In this document: positions 28,020-36,213 of the stretch, piece by piece
Layout of the letters: every line of letters begins with the position of its first letter
Position numbering within the stretch: position 1 is the stretch's first letter
Origin: Actinomadura citrea
Lineage (GTDB): Bacteria; Actinomycetota; Actinomycetes; Streptosporangiales; Streptosporangiaceae
DNA: 64,000 nucleotides
NCBI RefSeq assembly: GCF_013409045.1
Contig: NZ_JACCBT010000001.1
Coordinates: forward strand, 3,720,001 to 3,784,000
Reading direction: 5' to 3'
Made by a program: the position numbers and the translations under genes
Notes under the pieces: generated by a model
Told to the model about the DNA's origin: nothing
What the model saw: only the letters and a program-made list of their open reading frames with translations
Database searches by the model: none

Positions 28020-28112
28020 ATGCAGGTCAGAGGCCTAAAGTGAGTGACGTGCAGTCATCCTGGATCCCGCCCCGTGGGGCAGAGTCCACTAACGAGCGAC
28101 TAACAAACGATC
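28020..28112 (+). promoter_or_regulatory. Candidate integrase arm-binding sites and integrase promoter region
   Basis: Just inside the att copy lie ATGCAGGTCAG (28,020) and then ACTAACGA (28,088), ACTAAC (28,099) and AACGATC (28,106), immediately before the integrase start. CTAACGA-type repeats also occur at the other island end (45,054-45,078) and at 27,862. Direct short repeats at both ends of an element near the integrase gene are what arm-type sites look like; this is inferred from position only. Confidence 0.4.
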
Positions 28113-28122
28113 ATTCGGGGGA

Positions 28123-29469
28123 GTGACGTTGGGGTACGCGTTCAAACGCACCGACCGCCACGGCAAGCCGCGCTACACCGCCTGCTACGAAGACCTCAAA
28201 GGCAAGATCACATCGGCCGGGACCTTCTCCTCCAAGAAGGAGGCCGACAGGGCCTGGCAGCGCGCCGAGGTCGAGGTCGGCAAGGGCAGGGACCTCAACC
28301 TCAAGCGAGGCCGGCAGACCTTCAAGAAGTACGTCGAGGAGACCTGGCTGCCCAACCACGAGGTCGAGCCGACCACCATGCAGAGCTACCACTACTCGAT
28401 CTACAAGCACGTCATGCCCGAGTTCGGCGCGATGCGGATGATGGACATCCTCCCCGAGCACGTCCGCGCCTGGATCAGGCAGATGAAGAAGAACGGCGTC
28501 TCCGCCGCCACCATCCGCTACAACAAGGTCGTCCTCAGCGCCATCTTCACCACCGCCCTGAACGACCAGGTCACCTACATCCACCCCTGCAAAGGAGTCC
28601 GCACCCCCACTGTCCCCGAAAAGCCGCTGGAAATCATCAGCCCAGAGCAGTTCGACGACCTCTACCACGCCCTCCCGGACGCCGACTCCAAACTCCTCGT
28701 CGAAACCGCCATCGAAACCGGCCTGCGCTGGGGCGAACTCACCGAACTCCGCGGCCGCGACCTCAAAACCCGCTCCCGCCTCCTGACGGTCAGCCGCGTC
28801 GTAGTGGAGCTCAACCCGAAGTTCCACCCCGAGGGCAAACGCTTCCTGGTCAAGGACTACCCCAAAGACAAAGAGTGGCGCCGCTTCAAGCTCAGCGACC
28901 AGATCGTAGCCAAACTCGAAGACCACATCATCGAAGAGAAACTCGGCACAGACGGGCTCCTGTTCGTCTACCAGCCGGAAACCACGGCCCAGGAGCGACC
29001 AGCCCCTCTCGACCCCGAAGCACTCGGCTGGACCGAAGAGAACGCCAAGGGGCGCAGGTACCGTCACGGCACGCTAAGCGCCTACAACGCCGCCAAGTGC
29101 CGCTGTGACCACTGCAGGCGCGCCTTCGCCGAATACCGGGCCCGCCGCCGATCCCACGGCAAGGACAACCCCCGCGAACCCCGCCGCCGCGAGACCGACG
29201 GCCACGTCCCCGCCAACTGGTTCCGCAACCGGATCTGGAAGCCTGCCCTCAAGAAAGCCGACTTGGACGCCAAGGTCCGCATCCACGACCTCCGCCACGC
29301 CCACGCATCCTGGCTCCTGGCCGGCGGCGCCGACCTCCAGGTCGTCAAGGAACGCCTCGGCCACGGATCCATCTCCACCACCGAGCGCTACCTGCACACC
29401 CTCGATGACGCCGACGACACCGCCCTCGCCGCCTTCGACAAAATCCGCAGCCGCCGCCGCACCGACTGA
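28123..29469 (+). CDS. int: Tyrosine site-specific recombinase (integrase)
   Basis: The 448-residue product has an AP2-like/SAM-like arm region, a catalytic domain with Arg202 (ETGLRWGEL), His388-x-x-Arg391 (HDLRHAH), His414 (RLGHGS) and nucleophile Tyr423 (TERYLH). All catalytic residues are present. It lies 160 bases inside the tRNA-Pro att copy, transcribed away from it, as in many actinobacterial elements, and so should catalyse integration into tRNA-Pro. Between Arg202 and His388 it carries a Cys-rich insertion (HGTLSAYNAAKCRCDHCRRA, cysteines 326, 328 and 331). GTG 28123 is taken as start; TTG two codons later is possible. Confidence 0.92.
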   Translation: MTLGYAFKRTDRHGKPRYTACYEDLKGKITSAGTFSSKKEADRAWQRAEVEVGKGRDLNLKRGRQTFKKYVEETWLPNHEVEPTTMQSYHYSIYKHVMPEFGAMRMMDILPEHVRAWIRQMKKNGVSAATIRYNKVVLSAIFTTALNDQVTYIHPCKGVRTPTVPEKPLEIISPEQFDDLYHALPDADSKLLVETAIETGLRWGELTELRGRDLKTRSRLLTVSRVVVELNPKFHPEGKRFLVKDYPKDKEWRRFKLSDQIVAKLEDHIIEEKLGTDGLLFVYQPETTAQERPAPLDPEALGWTEENAKGRRYRHGTLSAYNAAKCRCDHCRRAFAEYRARRRSHGKDNPREPRRRETDGHVPANWFRNRIWKPALKKADLDAKVRIHDLRHAHASWLLAGGADLQVVKERLGHGSISTTERYLHTLDDADDTALAAFDKIRSRRRTD

Positions 29470-30396
29470 CAAACTAGGTATTCCAGTCGAAGCGGCTGGG
29501 GCAATGAGGCGCCAAACTGGAAGCGAATCGCCTGATCTGTCGGTGTCATCCTGCGGAGACGCTAGGGTTGCGCAACCTCTGGACTAAGAGCCCGTTGCTC
29601 TCGTAATAGACCCGCTAATCTGACGTCGCCCGGTACCGTTCGGTCGACGTACAGTCCTATTTCGATGCCAGACAATAGGGCTACATGACACCCCGTACCA
29701 CTGTCATCGAGCTAAAGACGAGTTAATAAGGCACGGGTGTCCGGGGGTAATGAGCGCGCGGGAACGCCTCCGCAAACGTTTGGAATGATGCCAGGATAAG
29801 CCCGCGTTGGGTGACCAAGCGGGAGAGTAATGCTCAAGGCATGGTGGTCCTCTGTAGGCGGCGGTGCCGCCCATTCAGGATCGGTCGCATCGTCGAGCCT
29901 GTCCGCATCCCTCAATCACGTGAAATCGCATTGCGTGAAAGAGGCTCCACTGTTTTCGGCGTCGACAGGCGTGTTAGGGCCACAGTTCTTCTATGCGCCA
30001 GGGGTGCTCGTCCTTGTTCGTCGGTGACGATCAGGGACTGCTGCCACAGAGTCGTCGTAGGGCGCAATGGCTGTTCACGGGCCTTCGCCCCGGTCGACTA
30101 TCGCAGTCACTGGCGGGCTCGGGTGAAGGGCGGGACGTCCGGGAATGCGGCGTGTGGCTGTTCATCTCACTAGACGCCAGTGGCCAGACTCGGCCAGCTG
30201 GCAATGTGCGAGCGCGCACACACGCGCGCGCATGCGCACGCGCGCGCGTGCCATCAGAGGGTAGCACGGGACCTTGGGTGCCTTGGCAGGCGTCGTTGGA
30301 GGGGGGTCTGAGACATATACCGTAAGCACATCGCCTCTCTCTCGGTCTGCGGGCTCGGCGCCGGCCCACATGCCGGAGAAGGGAGGTGACCGGGAC
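29470..30396. other. Long gene-free stretch after the integrase
   Basis: About 930 bases are without a supportable gene. Short open frames have no ribosome site or recognisable family. The one clear feature is the alternating purine-pyrimidine run at 30,212-30,251. In a mobilizable element such a stretch may hold promoters, an excisionase gene too short to see, or an origin; I could not identify any of these. Confidence 0.5.
30212..30251. other. Forty-base strictly alternating purine-pyrimidine run (Z-DNA-prone)
   Basis: Every base from 30,212 to 30,251 alternates between purine and pyrimidine, almost entirely CG and CA/TG steps, the sequence type that flips most readily to left-handed DNA. 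It also contains self-complementary parts around CGCATGCG. Confidence 0.8.
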
Positions 30397-30570
30397 ATGC
30401 TGATTCGCAGATTCTTCGCACGTCGCAAGCACCGCGCGCGGCCCGCCACTGCCGAGGCCTCGGTCTGTCAGAAGGTGATCGCCTTCTCCGGGCTTGGGCG
30501 GCTAGGTGTGGGCGCCGCCCGGCTGTGGCGGGAGCTGCGGGACGGCGAAGGCCCCGAAGCGTACCTCTGA
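30397..30570 (+). CDS. Small basic hypothetical protein
   Basis: ATG 30397 follows GGGAGG with ten bases spacing and opens a 57-residue frame. The start is strongly basic (MLIRRFFARRKHRARP) and is followed by an amphipathic helical part. A perfect hairpin with a T-rich tail follows 30 bases after the stop, which supports a real transcript. No family is recognised. Confidence 0.45.
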   Translation: MLIRRFFARRKHRARPATAEASVCQKVIAFSGLGRLGVGAARLWRELRDGEGPEAYL

Positions 30571-30600
30571 CGAGGTGGCGGCTCGGGGCCTCCCGGAGAG

Positions 30601-30645
30601 GGGCCTTCTGTGGCGATCTGGCGAGACTCGCAGAAGGCCCTTCTT
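30601..30645 (+). terminator. Hairpin after the small basic gene
   Basis: GGGCCTTCTG (30,601-30,610) pairs perfectly with CAGAAGGCCC (30,631-30,640) across a 20-base loop and is followed by ttctt. It fits an intrinsic terminator. Confidence 0.6.
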
Positions 30646-30905
30646 ATGCCATTTGAGCAGATCAGCGTCTATTGCGACGCTCGGTTACCTACCCTGACGT
30701 TGCTAACTGTACCCATACCCTGCGAAGGGGTGGTCACCCGTCTTGGTTCCACGTCGGGCCTCCCCCGCTCGGCGCGCTACCATGTCCAGGAAACTGCACG
30801 CGGCGTGTAGTTCGATCCGGCCTGTGACGGCCTGGGCGTCACGGGCGGGGGCCGGGGGATGAGGATACAGGTCAGGTGCCGTTTGACGGCGCATAACCGT
30901 GGGTC

Positions 30906-31010
30906 CGTGACACAGGTTGACGACCCGTGACGGTCACTCCCGGTCGACCGTGACGAGCACGGCGCGTACGCATGGCGGGCGCGTGACGGGCATCCGGGTG
31001 GGGGTGTGAC
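30906..31010. repeat. Five (C/T)GTGAC repeats in a gene-free stretch
   Basis: CGTGAC occurs at 30,906, 30,926, 30,949 and 30,982, and TGTGAC at 31,005, all in the same orientation with spacing 20, 23, 33 and 23 bases. The surrounding 596 bases (30,571-31,166) contain no gene that I can support. Such spaced direct repeats can be iterons or binding sites for an element-encoded protein. Confidence 0.4.
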
Positions 31011-31166
31011 GGGCGGACGCACACCCTCGCGCATGATCATCCAGATGGTTGAGTGTGCAACTACATGCGCAGCCGAACGCCAGGGGCGCACTGCCAGGGT
31101 GCCCGCTGGCGCGCGCGGCGTAAGCGGGCGCGGGAATGTCCGACCGCGCGTGTAGCCTGCCGCGCC

Positions 31167-31355
31167 ATGAGCGAAGCGTCGCACCACGAAACGCATTTCA
31201 CCCCCAAGCGGACCGTCATCGACCAGCGCACCGGGCAGCTGGTGAAGGCGGGCACCGTCGGTTGTCCGTGCGGCTGGACCGCGCCGGGCAGTGAGAACGA
31301 CTTCATGGCGAAGTTCGCCGAGCACCTCGCGGAGCAGCGCGGCGAGGAGTCATGA
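31167..31355 (+). CDS. Small hypothetical protein with a CxC motif
   Basis: The 62-residue product starts MSEASHHETHF and contains VGCPCGWTAPG followed by 'FAEHLAEQ'; the two Cys and the His could bind a metal, as in short zinc-binding proteins of actinobacterial mobile elements. Its stop overlaps the ATG of the next frame (ATGA), which suggests an operon. Confidence 0.5.
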   Translation: MSEASHHETHFTPKRTVIDQRTGQLVKAGTVGCPCGWTAPGSENDFMAKFAEHLAEQRGEES

Positions 31356-31891
31356 CCCTTGGCGAGGCCGCCACCCTCGCCGCCTCGGTCGCCTTCGCCG
31401 GCCCCACACTCTGACTGACCTACCTGGCGCACCGGCGTGCGCGCGAGCGTTCGGACGTGAAATGGCAGGTCGAGCGCGTCGAGGAAGGCGTCTTCGACGT
31501 CGTCAACGTCGGTCACGATCCCGCTTTTAAAGTGCTCGTCGAGATGTGGACCACCATGGAATTGGAATCGGGGACCGCCAGGAAGGTCGCGGAAGGGGAG
31601 CATGTGCGCGTGCGGCTGCCTCGCCGAGCCGCTGGCCAGGCCGAGCCCACCACGGTGCCGGCGAGCATGTTCGAGGGCTTCCCCGACGATCCCCCAGAGC
31701 TGAACCCACTGCTGGGCGCGGCGAGGGAAAAGATCATGGCGGACTGGGAGCGGGGGAAGAAGCTCAAGGACCAAGCGATGGCACGCCAGGCCGAGTTGGA
31801 GAAGCTGGAGAGGGAGTCACAGGTACAGGTGCGGGTCGTGTGGCGCTCGAAGCTCGGCACGTGGAATGAGCACACGGAGAAGACCGGCTGA
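31352..31891 (+). pseudogene. Membrane-anchored hypothetical protein interrupted by an in-frame TGA
   Basis: ATG 31352 overlaps the preceding stop and starts a hydrophobic segment (MTLGEAATLAASVAFAGPTL), but codon 21 (31,412-31,414) is TGA. The same frame then continues 'LTYLAHRRARERSDVKWQ' and runs to 31891 as a charged, helical domain of about 150 residues. A TGG-to-TGA change would explain this. Without it the protein would be a single-pass membrane protein of 179 residues; the remaining part could still start at GTG 31457. Confidence 0.55.
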
Positions 31892-31987
31892 GGTCGCCGT
31901 CCCCCTGACTCAGTTGCAGCGCGTCGGTGTAAGCACCAACAGGCATGATCGCGACACTATGGGGGCGACGTCGCTACCGTCCCGACC

Positions 31988-32188
31988 ATGGACACCAACA
32001 CATGCCCGGCGTGCCGGGAAACGATGCGTCCGACCAGTTACAAGGAAGTTCGCGGGCAGGGCGGTCAGGTCATTCGCAGGCTCCCGCTGACGTGGGACTG
32101 TGCCAGTAGCTGTCAGCACGTCCTGGGCGCGGAGGAGTGGAACGAAGCCGTGAGCCAGTACGAGCGGGAGCAGCGCGGCGACGCGTAG
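31988..32188 (+). CDS. Small CxxC zinc-ribbon-like hypothetical protein
   Basis: The 66-residue product begins MDTNTCPACRETMRP and later has 'WDCASSCQHV': two cysteine pairs (positions 6 and 9, and 38 and 42) separated by a beta-rich stretch, the layout of a zinc ribbon. Such small proteins are common on actinobacterial mobile elements. No further function can be seen. Confidence 0.5.
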   Translation: MDTNTCPACRETMRPTSYKEVRGQGGQVIRRLPLTWDCASSCQHVLGAEEWNEAVSQYEREQRGDA

Positions 32189-32268
32189 CCTCCCGGTCGC
32201 CCCTGGGCATGTCTCGGCCCTCGTGACGGGGGCCGCATCGTCACGAGGGGGAGGCGTGCGCGGGATGG

Positions 32269-32502
32269 TCAGTCCTCGGCCAGCGCGGGCCCGATGTCCT
32301 CGACCATCCCCGAGTCGACTAGGTGCCGGATCTGCTCGGCCGGAACGTCGTCCGGGGGGATCATCCCCGGCGAGAACGGGCACGGCGCGGGCTTGCCGGT
32401 GAGCGTGGACCCGATCCCTGCGCGAGTGGTGACCAGCACATACATGCCCATGGTCGTGACGCGGAAGCGGGTCGGCTGCTTGGTCATGTCGGTGGCGCTC
32501 AC
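32269..32502 (-). CDS. Small hypothetical protein
   Basis: The 77-residue frame starts at GTG 32502, whose first bases overlap the stop of the upstream 42-residue frame (GTGA). The text 'TRFRVTTMGMYVLVTTRAG' and an acidic end look protein-like. No family is recognised. ATG 32487 is an alternative start. Confidence 0.4.
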   Translation of the reverse strand: MSATDMTKQPTRFRVTTMGMYVLVTTRAGIGSTLTGKPAPCPFSPGMIPPDDVPAEQIRHLVDSGMVEDIGPALAED

Positions 32503-32627
32503 CGCCGCGGCCGCCCGTCCCAGTGGTTGCTGAGGACGGCGCCGCCGCGGCGCTGGGAGGCCCAGAGCTTCTCACGGCGCCGGTTACCCTCTCCGAACGC
32601 GACCTCAAACAGTTCGTCGTCGGCCAT
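32499..32627 (-). CDS. Very short hypothetical protein
   Basis: ATG 32627 gives 42 residues (MADDELFEVAFGEGNRRREK...), ending in a stop that overlaps the next start. It is charged and helical. The tight overlap on one side and a stop 63 bases upstream in the same frame suggest a small member of a phage-like gene row. Support is limited. Confidence 0.3.
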   Translation of the reverse strand: MADDELFEVAFGEGNRRREKLWASQRRGGAVLSNHWDGRPRR

Positions 32628-32690
32628 GTTCTGCGGGGACCTCGCCGACGTGGCGGAGGCTCGGGCCTGTCGCGCGGCGGCTTCCTGCGC

Positions 32691-33060
32691 TCACGCGTCC
32701 CACTCGATCTTCACCCGCCCGGCGTCCATCACCGCGGCCCGCAACCCCGATTCGAAGTCGACGTAGCCAGCGGCGCGCGAGTAAGCCCGATCGGACGCTT
32801 CGAGGGCGGCCGGGTCATCGAGCGCGGCGGCGAGGAGTTCCGCCGGGCCCTCGGCCGAGGCCCTCGCCACGGGGGACGAGGCGCGGGCCTCGGCCGCGGG
32901 CGGGTAGATGGAGGCGAGGGACTCTATGAAGCGTTCGGTGGTCTCGCCTGCTTCGAGGAGCGCCCGCCACTGGCGGTGCGGTCTTCGTGGTGACCCGGCC
33001 CGTCGTCTCCGTCCAGGTGTCCTCGCCGTGTCGGCGCGGCCGGTCGGTCCTGTCGCTCAC
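32691..33060 (-). pseudogene. Possible small gene with a frameshift
   Basis: The frame ending at 32691 reads 'WRALLEAGETTERFIESLASIYPP' and 'GYVDFESGLRAAVMDAGRVKIEWDA', a plausible alpha-helical protein of about 95 residues, but it has no start codon. A neighbouring frame from GTG 33060 (VSDRTDRPRRHGEDTW...) looks like its beginning, so a frameshift near 32,980 is likely. No family is recognised. Confidence 0.3.
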
Positions 33061-33159
33061 CCTGCTCTCCGTTCTCTGCCCCATCGCCCGGACACGCCGA
33101 GGATCTCGGCCGCCCGCTCCGCCTGGACGCATTTCAAGCCTGTCGAGCTGGGGACCTCG

Positions 33160-33453
33160 GGTAGTTCCGGCCGACAGTAGCGCCACCGTCTCGTTGACGT
33201 AGCGCCAGGTAGTGGTGGTCCCAACCCCGAACCCTGCACCGAGCTGCGCGATCGTCTCCCCGTTCTTCAGGTACGCCAGCGTCATCAGTGCCTGCATACC
33301 CGCTGGTAGGGCCCGGCCCTTGCTGCCGGTCTGCTCGCGATGCCGACCGACGACGCCGGTCACGTACGGCAGCGTCTGATGCGACAACGGCAGCGAAGAA
33401 CGATAGCGAAGTATTTGAAGTCCCTGGTGGGGCGGAGGGGTGTGAGAGGTCAC
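33160..33453 (-). pseudogene. N-terminal fragment of an IS5-type transposase
   Basis: From 33453 the frame reads MTSHTPPPHQGLQILRYR, 'MQALMTLAYLKNGETIAQLG' and 'GVGTTTTWRYVNETVALLS', the helix-turn-helix region at the start of a common actinobacterial IS5-group transposase. It stops before the DDE domain. Confidence 0.7.
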
Positions 33454-33867
33454 CCCGTCCTACCAGGGGTTCTTCATGTTTCAGGACCTGCCGCGCCGCC
33501 CGCGATCATGCTGTGATCACCCCACCCACAGACGTGGTGGAAAAGGCTCCTTGCCCCCAGGCATTTCATAGGTGCCACCCTCCTGTATTGGACGTATCCG
33601 GCCGCGCACGACAGGTGCGTGACTGTCCATGAAAGTCCATCGTCGTGCGGTGATGTTGTCACTCAGTTGGTCACCCACCCGTGCGAGGCGGCAACCGAGG
33701 CAACAACGCTTTGCCGAGGGCGGAGGACACAGTCTCTCCTAACCGACACTCTGGCGGTTGGGCGAGTGGACGGTGCGCTGGGATCGGTGTTTGCCGTGGC
33801 GTCGCCAGGTATTTTGACCTGCTCCAAGTTGCGATCTCGGACTGGCGATCAGGGCTAAGATACTGGC
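33454..33867. other. Gene-free stretch before the nuclease gene
   Basis: I see no supportable gene in these 414 bases. The region becomes richer in A and T towards 33,850, where the promoter of the nuclease gene should lie. Confidence 0.45.
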
Positions 33868-34620
33868 GTGAGCGCGTTCACCCCCAGTCGGACCCTGTGC
33901 AAGGTTCTGTTCGGTAGAGCGAATCGGTGCGCCTATCCCGGATGTAGCCACCTTCTTATCGCTGAACATCGTGGAGTGTTGAGTGTCAATGTCGAAATTG
34001 CTCACATTCGCTCGAGTAGTGTGAGCGGCCCCAGGTATGATCCTACTTGGGATCCGGCGCTAATTGACACGGAGTCAAATCTTCTGCTGCTTTGTCTTAT
34101 GCACCACAAGTGGGTGGACGACCACCCTGAGCAGTATTCGGTTGCTGAATTGCAATGCTGGAAGCAGAATCAAATCGCACAGGGCAGTGGTATTGATCTG
34201 GGTGACGTGCAGATTACGCAGGTCCTTGGTGTGCTGGTGAAGTCTCGAAGGCACGAGACCGTCGTTCGCGACTACGGCCACTTCCTGCAGAAGCAGTGTG
34301 GCTTGCAGCCCAACACCCATGTACATCCGCGGGACATGGTCGTGGTTGCTGGCGACACCGAGTGGCTAATCGAGGTGAAAACGGTCCACCGCGGCCACGT
34401 CGCCGCAGCAGTCCGCGAGGCCTTGGGCCAGTTGCTGTTCTACCGCCACTTCCACTATCCCGACGGTCACCACCACATCCGGATGCTCGCCGTCTTCAAC
34501 GAGGACATCGGACAAGCCTGCATGGAATTTCTCGAAATTCAGAGCATCGCGTCGGTTTGGCGCACCGGGGCCAGATGGGCGGGCTCTCCTTCAGCGGAAA
34601 ATGCCAACCTCTGCGGCTAG
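33868..34620 (+). CDS. Two-domain nuclease: HNH-like N-terminus and PD-(D/E)XK-like C-terminus
   Basis: The 250-residue product starts at GTG 33868. Residues 15-95 form an HNH/treble-clef pattern: NRCAYPGC with a C-x4-C pair, 'EIAHIRS' with a putative catalytic His, and 'LLLLCLMHHKWVD'. The C-terminal part contains 'DTEWLIEVKTVHRGHVAAAVREALGQLLFYRHF', the D...E-x-K core of PD-(D/E)XK nucleases in the form seen in restriction-like proteins. The codon use and base composition are more AT-rich than the neighbours, suggesting separate acquisition. It stands alone without a methyltransferase or helicase, so it is a defence candidate with unknown target choice. Confidence 0.65.
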   Translation: MSAFTPSRTLCKVLFGRANRCAYPGCSHLLIAEHRGVLSVNVEIAHIRSSSVSGPRYDPTWDPALIDTESNLLLLCLMHHKWVDDHPEQYSVAELQCWKQNQIAQGSGIDLGDVQITQVLGVLVKSRRHETVVRDYGHFLQKQCGLQPNTHVHPRDMVVVAGDTEWLIEVKTVHRGHVAAAVREALGQLLFYRHFHYPDGHHHIRMLAVFNEDIGQACMEFLEIQSIASVWRTGARWAGSPSAENANLCG

Positions 34621-35126
34621 CCCGTTCAAGGTCGGGGGCCAATTGAGCGTGCGGTTCCGTAGACTACTTGCGATTAACACTTTGATGTGGGCATATGCCC
34701 GGAGCGCCAGGACGGCTGGACGCAGATGGAAGGCGCCGAGTGGCTGAGCGCCGTTCTGAGCGCACCACAACGGGCGCCATCCCGAGACGGTGCGCTGAGC
34801 CTTTTTGGCGTGATGAGGCCTCGCGGAGTTACAGAGTGTGGATGGCTTTGGCGAGGCGGCCGGCGCGGTGGGGGCAGCAGCGCAGCTTCCGCAGGATTCG
34901 CCATGACTTGAGCTGGGCGTTCGCGCGTGGCGATTACCGGGTATACGGCAGCAGAGGCCGTCGGTGTCCGGGCCGTTTGGCCCTATCGTGCGCCGGCGTT
35001 TCGCCGAGTGGAGTGATGCGCGCGGGGTGGGAACGCGCGGACTCGATGACACTGAGCGGTCGGATGTTGCTCATGGCACTGCAACGGGACGAAGCCTTCT
35101 GCTTGGACGGCAGTAGGTTGTCGATC
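34621..35126. other. Gene-free stretch with a short palindrome
   Basis: No supportable gene is seen in these 506 bases. A perfect 12-base palindrome GGGCATATGCCC lies at 34,689-34,700. The promoter of the acetyltransferase gene should lie near the right end. Confidence 0.4.
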
Positions 35127-35705
35127 ATGAAGAGGACTGCGAACGATCCGACAGCGTTCGGCGTGCAGGGCACCATCACCTATCGGCTTGCTCGACCCGA
35201 GGACGATCGGGTCTTGGCGAAGCTCGATGGGTCGTTCACAACAGATTCTGTGTTCGAAGTGGTCGAAACGGGCGACGGCTTCACGCTTCGCCAGATTCCC
35301 GTGACCCCTCCCATCCACGAGGTCTTCCCAGCCGATGAGGACACCAAGGACGACCGCGATCCCGAGTTGAGCCAGACGGTGGTCGCCTGCAACAGAGACG
35401 AACTGTGCGGGTTCGTAGAGAGCTCCTTCGAACCATGGAACAGGCGCCTGACCATCTGCGACATCCAGGTCGCACCAGTGTGGAGGGAGAAGGGTCTGGG
35501 ACGAACCTTGATGAGCCACGCCTTCGGCTTCGCCGAAGAGCGGGGGGCCGGGCATGTATGGCTTGAGGTCAGCAACATCAACGCCCCCGCGATCAGCGCC
35601 TACCTGCGGATGGGCTTCGCCTTCTGCGGGCTGGACACCAGGCTCTACGACGCCACCGAGTCGGCCGGCGAGCAAGCGATCTTCATGGCTCGACAGATCC
35701 ACTGA
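35127..35705 (+). CDS. sat: Streptothricin acetyltransferase-like GNAT protein
   Basis: From ATG 35127 the product has 192 residues, the normal size of streptothricin acetyltransferases. Matches I recognise are 'RLARPEDDRVLAKLDGSFTTDSVFEV', 'NRRLTICDIQVAPVWREKGLGRTLM' (acetyl-CoA-binding loop, Q/R-x-x-G-x-G/A as R-E-K-G-L-G) and 'AGHVWLEVSNINAPAISAYLRMGF'. The enzyme acetylates the beta-lysine amino group of streptothricin in the cytoplasm and so gives resistance. It lies on the mobilizable segment between the nuclease gene and the mobilization genes. A longer in-frame start upstream is possible but would add non-homologous sequence. Confidence 0.85.
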   Translation: MKRTANDPTAFGVQGTITYRLARPEDDRVLAKLDGSFTTDSVFEVVETGDGFTLRQIPVTPPIHEVFPADEDTKDDRDPELSQTVVACNRDELCGFVESSFEPWNRRLTICDIQVAPVWREKGLGRTLMSHAFGFAEERGAGHVWLEVSNINAPAISAYLRMGFAFCGLDTRLYDATESAGEQAIFMARQIH

Positions 35706-35756
35706 CCCGTGCCGCCCGAGTGCTCACCGGCAACAATTTCGCCACCACGTCGACGC

Positions 35757-35875
35757 GGACTCCGCGCTCAACACGAGCACCGCGAGGACGCGGACATGCT
35801 GGAGTCCAACCGGTCGATCGCGCAAATCGCCGCCCATCTGGGTATCTACCGCAAAGACCCGCCCAACCTACGCAT
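35757..35875 (+). pseudogene. Helix-turn-helix remnant, possibly of a recombinase
   Basis: The frame reads 'HREDADMLESNRSIAQIAAHLGIYRKD', similar to the C-terminal helix-turn-helix of serine recombinases ('...RSIAEIAxxLGVSRxTxY'). Nothing else of such a protein is present. The rest of 35,706-36,213 holds no gene that I can support. Confidence 0.3.
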
Positions 35876-36213
35876 TAAAGGTGGGAATGGTGAAGTCGCG
35901 GCGCGCCGAGAGCCAAGGTGGCGATTGCTCTGTGGCCAGTCCAAGATGAAGTGCGAGCAACTTTAGGCGCTGCACTTGGCATGGGTTGCCTTTTGTTGGT
36001 CGCCTGCGAGGTGCGCGGCGTGGTGTGGCTGCGCCACGGCGAGCAGCGCTCGCTTCGGGGGACCGCGGTCCGGGGAGGCGGCGTGTGCCGCGAAGCGTCT
36101 CTGTCTCGCCTTGTTTCGCCGTGGTGGAGCAAGTAATAGGCAACGTTCACTTGTGTGGCTGGACCGGGCGCGGTCCAGCCAGGGCGGAGGGATCGGGCGC
36201 GATCCTCAAGGGG

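Noticed and set aside
27477..28122. Plus-strand frame of 144 residues before the integrase as an excisionase gene
   Set aside because: It reads through the ISL3 fragment and the att repeat, lacks an HTH pattern and has no ribosome site.
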